Shown here piece by piece: positions 63,900 through 64,000 of a stretch of DNA of 64,000 nucleotides (position 1 is the first letter of the stretch; the number at the start of each line of letters is the position of its first letter). This DNA comes from a virus, in the IMG/VR virus record IMGVR_UViG_3300047318_000482, positions 26,526-90,525 of that record, one strand, 5' to 3'. A model generated the notes under the pieces. It ran no database searches. It was not told the origin of the DNA and worked only from the letters and a program-made list of their open reading frames with translations. The position numbers were made by a program, and so were the translations under genes.

Positions 63900-64000
63900 C
63901 TAGAAGGGGGTGACCTGGACGTGGTAGCCGCGCCACGTGTAGCCGAACTGGCGGGCGTACTCGGGTCCGTCCACGGTCATCAGTCGCGTCTTCGCACGGT
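63900..64000 (-). CDS. C-terminal part of a gene cut by the window edge
   Basis: The minus-strand frame is open from the right edge and ends at TAG 63900-63902. It encodes the last 30 or so residues, with MTVDGPEYARQFGYTWRGYH, so a start at ATG within the window (63982-63980) would give only 26 residues. It may be a small gene or the end of a larger one. Not recognised. Confidence 0.5.
   Translation of the reverse strand, partial: RAKTRLMTVDGPEYARQFGYTWRGYHVQVTPF

Noticed and set aside
1-64000. IS elements, restriction-modification systems, toxin-antitoxin pairs
   Set aside because: No transposase with a DDE motif, no methyltransferase motif and no recognisable toxin family was seen in any of the frames read.

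Overview
This window reads as a Streptomyces-type actinobacterial phage-plasmid. It has very high G+C, many GTG starts, dense 1-4 nt overlapping operons and many small zinc-ribbon genes. No tRNA, rRNA, integrase, IS element, CRISPR array or ParA/ParB was found. Both ends lie inside the element: the last gene is cut by the right edge, and neither a chromosome junction nor a circular closure is visible.

Layout. (1) 1-1.5 kb: three unknown rightward genes ending at a strong terminator. (2) 1.5-32.5 kb: one leftward siphovirus late operon. In transcription order it holds small and large terminase, a staphylococcal-nuclease-like protein, portal, scaffold, decoration protein, major capsid protein, head-tail connectors, tail terminator, tail tube, a frameshifted tail-assembly chaperone, tape measure, distal tail, Gp37-like baseplate protein, fibre, papain-like protease, CHAP endolysin, holin, coiled-coil and collagen-like membrane proteins, and further fibre genes. 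A rightward lipoprotein gene at 32.6-33.3 kb is a probable moron. (3) 33.5-42.2 kb: a leftward plasmid-transfer-like module with a membrane-anchored FtsK/TraB translocase, Spd-like membrane proteins, a DUF6197-like protein, a huge low-complexity Lys/Gly/Ser protein and small ORFs. (4) 42.3-47 kb: a rightward control and replication module with two small HTH proteins, an XRE-TPR regulator, leader peptides, a winged-helix initiator containing four 24-bp iterons, and a DnaB-like ATPase. (5) 47-57.8 kb: accessory, mostly rightward genes of unknown function, driven by promoters with a shared palindromic operator and by four promoters matching the LexA-independent DNA-damage (RecA-NDp/PafBC) motif. 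This part also holds a LuxR/TrmB-like regulator divergent from a small secreted-peptide gene. (6) 58-64 kb: a leftward accessory operon with a NERD nuclease, a small LuxR-type HTH, a PAPS-reductase-like PP-loop enzyme with a zinc-finger insertion, and many tiny genes.

Inferred life style: replication from the initiator/iteron locus with an own DnaB-like ATPase, lysogeny controlled by the HTH/XRE-TPR proteins, induction of some accessory genes by DNA damage, and two possible routes of spread (virion and TraB-like conjugation). The most unusual points are the conjugation module inside a siphovirus, the lambda-O-like intragenic origin with a leader-peptide/hairpin translational switch, the PafBC-type promoters that seem to make short structured RNAs, and a hairpin element repeated at late-gene boundaries. 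Family assignments rest on reading motifs by eye; no database search was run.
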